Positions 30,255 to 32,761 of a stretch of 32,761 nucleotides of DNA are shown in pieces; the first letter of the stretch is position 1; every line of letters starts with the position of its first letter. The stretch is from contig DASWDU010000048.1 in assembly GCA_036395115.1 (NCBI GenBank), forward strand, positions 1 to 32,761, written 5' to 3'. The notes under the pieces are model-generated. The model ran no database searches and was not told the DNA's origin. It saw only the letters and a list, made by a program, of their open reading frames with translations. This DNA is from Thermoplasmata archaeon (GTDB lineage Archaea > Thermoplasmatota > Thermoplasmata > RBG-16-68-12). The translations under genes were made by a program, and so were the position numbers.

Positions 30255-30770
30255 TTTACGATGCCTTCGGCCGCCCAGGCGACTCGGCTCGCTCGGGGCG
30301 GCGCCCTCGCGAGACTTGGAAGGAGACCAGTTAAGCCCGCCGGACTCCCACAACTTGAGACCGTCCCCCCGGAGCGCGGCCACCAACTCTCTCGTGGTCC
30401 AGCAGGGCACGAGCCGCTGGGCCTTCAAGTGAGGGTCGTCAGACCAGATGCCGTCGCACGGCACGCTGAGGGCCGTCGCGACGTAGGCGACATCCTCCGG
30501 GTCGACCCCTCCGAGCGCGATCGCGGCGGTCTCCCATTGCGCAAGGATCGCCTCCGCGGGCAAGAAGTCGATGTACTTCTCCAGCCGATCGAGGAGTTCG
30601 GACGTCGCATCCTCCGACAGCCCCGCACGAATTCGCAGCACGGGGAGGTGCTCGCGCATCTCTGCGCGGAGGAATTCGGGGGCCATGAGCTCGAGTACGG
30701 AGAGGGTCAGCAACCGGCGGACGGTCGAGTCGCGAAGGAACGCGGCGACGACGATGTTCGCATCGACCAC
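30249..30770 (-). CDS. vapC: PIN-domain toxin
   Basis: A 173-residue protein. The PIN core spans residues 1-135: D3 (VDANIVVAAF), E37 (FLRAEMREHL), D93 (DPEDVAYVATAL) and D111/D112 (IWSDDPHLK). This form (long helical insertion after E37 and W-S-D-D at the end) is a PIN subgroup distinct from the toxin at 29583. GTG 30770 is the start, 25 bp after the antitoxin stop. The last 35 residues (SPSKSREGAAPSEPSRLGGR...) are low-complexity and run into the next antitoxin's TATA box, so the original stop may have been lost. Confidence 0.82.
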   Translation of the reverse strand: MVDANIVVAAFLRDSTVRRLLTLSVLELMAPEFLRAEMREHLPVLRIRAGLSEDATSELLDRLEKYIDFLPAEAILAQWETAAIALGGVDPEDVAYVATALSVPCDGIWSDDPHLKAQRLVPCWTTRELVAALRGDGLKLWESGGLNWSPSKSREGAAPSEPSRLGGRRHRKS

Positions 30771-30795
30771 GAGCCGCCGCGGGGCGGCCAGCCAC

Positions 30796-31038
30796 TCACT
30801 CTCCTGCGGAGCGTCGCGCGGCTTCGAACCGGCGGCGAAGGCCCTCCTTAATCAGATGGTCTAGCGCCTCGATATCCTCCAGGGTCAGGGTGCTCCGGCG
30901 GGTCAGGGCGTCCATGCGCTCAAGGTCCCGGATGCGCTCGGCGAGCAGCCGTCGGACGACCTCGCTCCACCTGATTTCAGGATGAGCCTTCATCTTCCGA
31001 TGGAGGTCGGACGGCACGGTCAGGGTGATGTTCGGCAC
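30796..31038 (-). CDS. vapB: VapB-type antitoxin (ribbon-helix-helix)
   Basis: An 80-residue protein. PNITLTVPSDLHRKMKAHPE is followed by IRWSEVVRRLLAERIRDLER, the classical archaeal antitoxin ribbon-helix-helix, and a charged C-terminal helix for toxin binding. GTG 31038 is chosen: a TATA-like CATTATGT is centred 25 nt upstream, giving a leaderless start, whereas TTG 31047 would lie inside the operator palindrome. It should neutralise the PIN protein encoded 25 bp downstream. Confidence 0.85.
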   Translation of the reverse strand: MPNITLTVPSDLHRKMKAHPEIRWSEVVRRLLAERIRDLERMDALTRRSTLTLEDIEALDHLIKEGLRRRFEAARRSAGE

Positions 31039-31046
31039 GAGTAGCA

Positions 31047-31067
31047 ATTATGTGCGCGCACATAATG
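31047..31067 (-). promoter_or_regulatory. Promoter with perfect 20-bp palindrome operator
   Basis: ATTATGTGCG and its exact reverse complement stand side by side (31047-31066). The left end also provides the TATA-like CATTATGT of the vapB gene on the minus strand. A 20-bp perfect palindrome on a core promoter is a strong sign of autoregulation by the RHH antitoxin. Confidence 0.75.
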
Positions 31068-31102
31068 AACCTTTCGGGAGGGAGTGCGGATCCATCCGCG
31101 GC

Positions 31103-32659
31103 TCAGCCCCATCGGTTCCGCGGGCGGTCCACGCTCGTCGCGAGCCTGGCGTCGGCCAGGAGGTCCTTCGTCCCGCCGTTCGCGAGGGCCCTCGGAGCGG
31201 TGTGCGGGCCGCAGTAGTGGTGCAAGACGATCGGCGAGGCGATGAACGGGACGAGCCACAGGACGTTGTAGTACAGCCCGACCGGGTTGACGGCCGCCAA
31301 GCCGAACCCGATCAGGGCCATCATCGCGACCGTGCCGCGCCCCATGTGCAGGATCTCCCGCATCGTCATCGGGGGCTCGTCCTTCGGCGTCACGGGGAAC
31401 CGCCGCTTGCGGTCGAGCACGTACATGATCATCGAGCGCACCTCGTGCGGCAGCATGATCGAGCCGACGGCCCGGCTCAGGCTCCGCGCGCGGTAGAAGT
31501 CGAAGAACCGTAGGCGGACCTGGACGATCTTCGCGACCGTGAACACGGACGTCACGGCGGTCAGGAGGATGATGAACCGGAAGAGCGGGATCGACCAGAT
31601 GTACTCGAGGGGCGCGGAGGCGAGGTTCTGCCCGAAGGCGAGGAACGCGTTGAAGGACGAGTAGCGGCCGAAGACGGCCAGCAGGATCGCCACGAAGATC
31701 GCGATGTAGGCGAGGTGGCCCAACGGGATCATCAGGAGGACTACCTTCTTGTGGAGCGGGATCTTCGCGCCCGGGACGAAGGAGAAGAATTCCATCGAGC
31801 CGCGCGTCCACTTGTTCTGCCTCTTGATGAACCCGCGGACGTTCTCCGGCATCGCCTCCCATGAATGGAGAGGCACGAACGCGCTGCCGTACCCGGCGTT
31901 CGCGAGCCGGATCGCCGTCGCGAAGTCCTCGGACACGTAGCGTTCGTCGAAGCCGCCGACGTCCATCACGGGCGCGGTCCGCAGGAGGACGTTGTGGCCG
32001 TAGCACACGACGGTCCCGAGGTATCCGGCGAGTTTCCGCTCCCATTCGTCCTGCGACAGGACGTGCGCCGGCGCGAGCGCCCCCGGGAACGGCCGGTCCG
32101 TGTTCCAGATGTTCACCATGCCCTGGAAGATCGCGAGGTCCGCATTGTCGGGGTGCTCGGCGTACCGCAAGGCACGCTCGACCCAGTCCGGTGGCAGGGC
32201 CGAATCCGCGTCGAGGAGGACGAAGTAGTCGTACGCCTTGCCGTGCTCCCGCAGCCATGCGTTGATCGCCCCCGCTTTGAAGGCCTTCCGGTTGGGCCGA
32301 TAGAGGACCCGGAAGTCCATCTCCGCCGCGAGCCGCTCGACGAGCGACCGCCTCTCCGGATCCGAGGAGTCGTCGAGCACGTAGACGTCGCACGGGTACG
32401 TCGGCCGGATCGCGCGGACGCACTCCGGCACCACGTCGTTCATCGTCGCATAGAGGATCGCGACCTTCGGCTGCCTCGGGAGCCGATCGAGCGACGGGAT
32501 GACGTACGGCGGGAGGAACAGGGACAGGAGCCGCTTCGAGAAGACGAAGGCGAAGCTGAACAGGAAGAGGACCATCAGCCCGAACTGCGCCAGGCTGACG
32601 TGCTGGTACCAGTTCACCGCAATCGCGCCGAACGCGGCGACCGTGCCGAGCCAGACCAC
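31103..32659 (-). CDS. Processive family-2 glycosyltransferase (cellulose-synthase-like)
   Basis: A 518-residue membrane enzyme. Two N-terminal helices are followed by a GT2 domain with VLDDSSD (D96, D97), LLDADS (D150, D152), SEDF (E244, D245) and KRQNKWTRGS (Q281 to W284, the QxxRW motif with Lys for Arg), then four to five C-terminal helices and a cytoplasmic end. This is the D,D,D,QxxRW layout of cellulose, hyaluronan and poly-N-acetylglucosamine synthases, which polymerise and export a glycan. The polymer cannot be told. GTG 32659 is the start taken; the frame is protein-like further up (ERRWGRRFFGVVLVVW), and a TATA-like CGATATCTA lies at 32716-32724. Confidence 0.9.
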   Translation of the reverse strand: MVWLGTVAAFGAIAVNWYQHVSLAQFGLMVLFLFSFAFVFSKRLLSLFLPPYVIPSLDRLPRQPKVAILYATMNDVVPECVRAIRPTYPCDVYVLDDSSDPERRSLVERLAAEMDFRVLYRPNRKAFKAGAINAWLREHGKAYDYFVLLDADSALPPDWVERALRYAEHPDNADLAIFQGMVNIWNTDRPFPGALAPAHVLSQDEWERKLAGYLGTVVCYGHNVLLRTAPVMDVGGFDERYVSEDFATAIRLANAGYGSAFVPLHSWEAMPENVRGFIKRQNKWTRGSMEFFSFVPGAKIPLHKKVVLLMIPLGHLAYIAIFVAILLAVFGRYSSFNAFLAFGQNLASAPLEYIWSIPLFRFIILLTAVTSVFTVAKIVQVRLRFFDFYRARSLSRAVGSIMLPHEVRSMIMYVLDRKRRFPVTPKDEPPMTMREILHMGRGTVAMMALIGFGLAAVNPVGLYYNVLWLVPFIASPIVLHHYCGPHTAPRALANGGTKDLLADARLATSVDRPRNRWG

Positions 32660-32761
32660 CAGTACGACGCCGAAGAACCTCCGCCCCCAACGGCGTTCGG
32701 ACTCAATGCGGGCGTTAGATATCGGCTCTCCCCCGGGTCGCGATGCCGAGGCTAACCCCGC

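Overview
This window is archaeal chromosomal DNA of high GC content. It carries an archaeal/eukaryal-type ribosomal protein (eS1, also called S3Ae). Many genes have a TATA-like box 27-32 nt upstream of a start codon (often GTG or TTG), which implies leaderless transcripts. Other archaeal marks are many VapBC/HEPN toxin-antitoxin pairs, a zinc-ribbon/AbrB antitoxin, and NosD-like and SBBP surface proteins with a C-terminal membrane anchor. A high-GC lineage of Thermoplasmatota from soil or sediment is my best guess. That is an inference; no rRNA or other decisive marker is present. I saw no tRNA, rRNA, CRISPR array, insertion sequence or replication origin.

Layout. 1-2.8 kb: the end of a secreted-type protein built from exact 21-residue calcium-loop repeats, a terminator, a possible PIN remnant, eS1 with an acidic proline-rich tail, and a shortened beta-helix surface protein. 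3.3-7.2 kb (minus strand): an operon of two FtsX/MacB-type permeases followed by a GT-C-like membrane protein. 7.3-8.5 kb: vapBC with its operator, translationally coupled to a DUF457-like membrane hydrolase. 8.6-11.1 kb: two multi-pass membrane proteins and a toxin/zinc-ribbon-AbrB antitoxin pair. 11.2-13.0 kb: a DinB protein whose frame runs antisense through a roadblock-domain gene, plus a small membrane protein. 13.2-17.7 kb: a short-chain dehydrogenase, a small membrane protein, an NDP-sugar epimerase and an M3 oligopeptidase. 17.8-19.6 kb: a seven-bladed SBBP propeller. 19.8-23.4 kb: a lone ABC ATPase, a polysaccharide flippase, a CPBP protease and a His-rich membrane protein.

23.6-27.7 kb holds five small membrane proteins. 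Three of them share a short C-terminal tail that I do not recognise, and two of those are clear paralogues with a CxxC-H finger. An MNT/HEPN pair with two dyad operators lies inside this group. 27.7-31.1 kb holds a NUDIX hydrolase, a VapB beside a broken vapC, a surface protein, and two RHH/PIN pairs, each with a palindrome at its promoter. 31.1-32.7 kb is a processive family-2 glycosyltransferase.

Functionally the window mixes cell-envelope glycan genes (GT2, GT-C, epimerase, flippase), surface proteins, exporter parts and six toxin-antitoxin loci. The strongest candidates for something undescribed are the shared-tail membrane proteins at 24.8-27.7 kb and the 21-residue repeat protein at the left edge.
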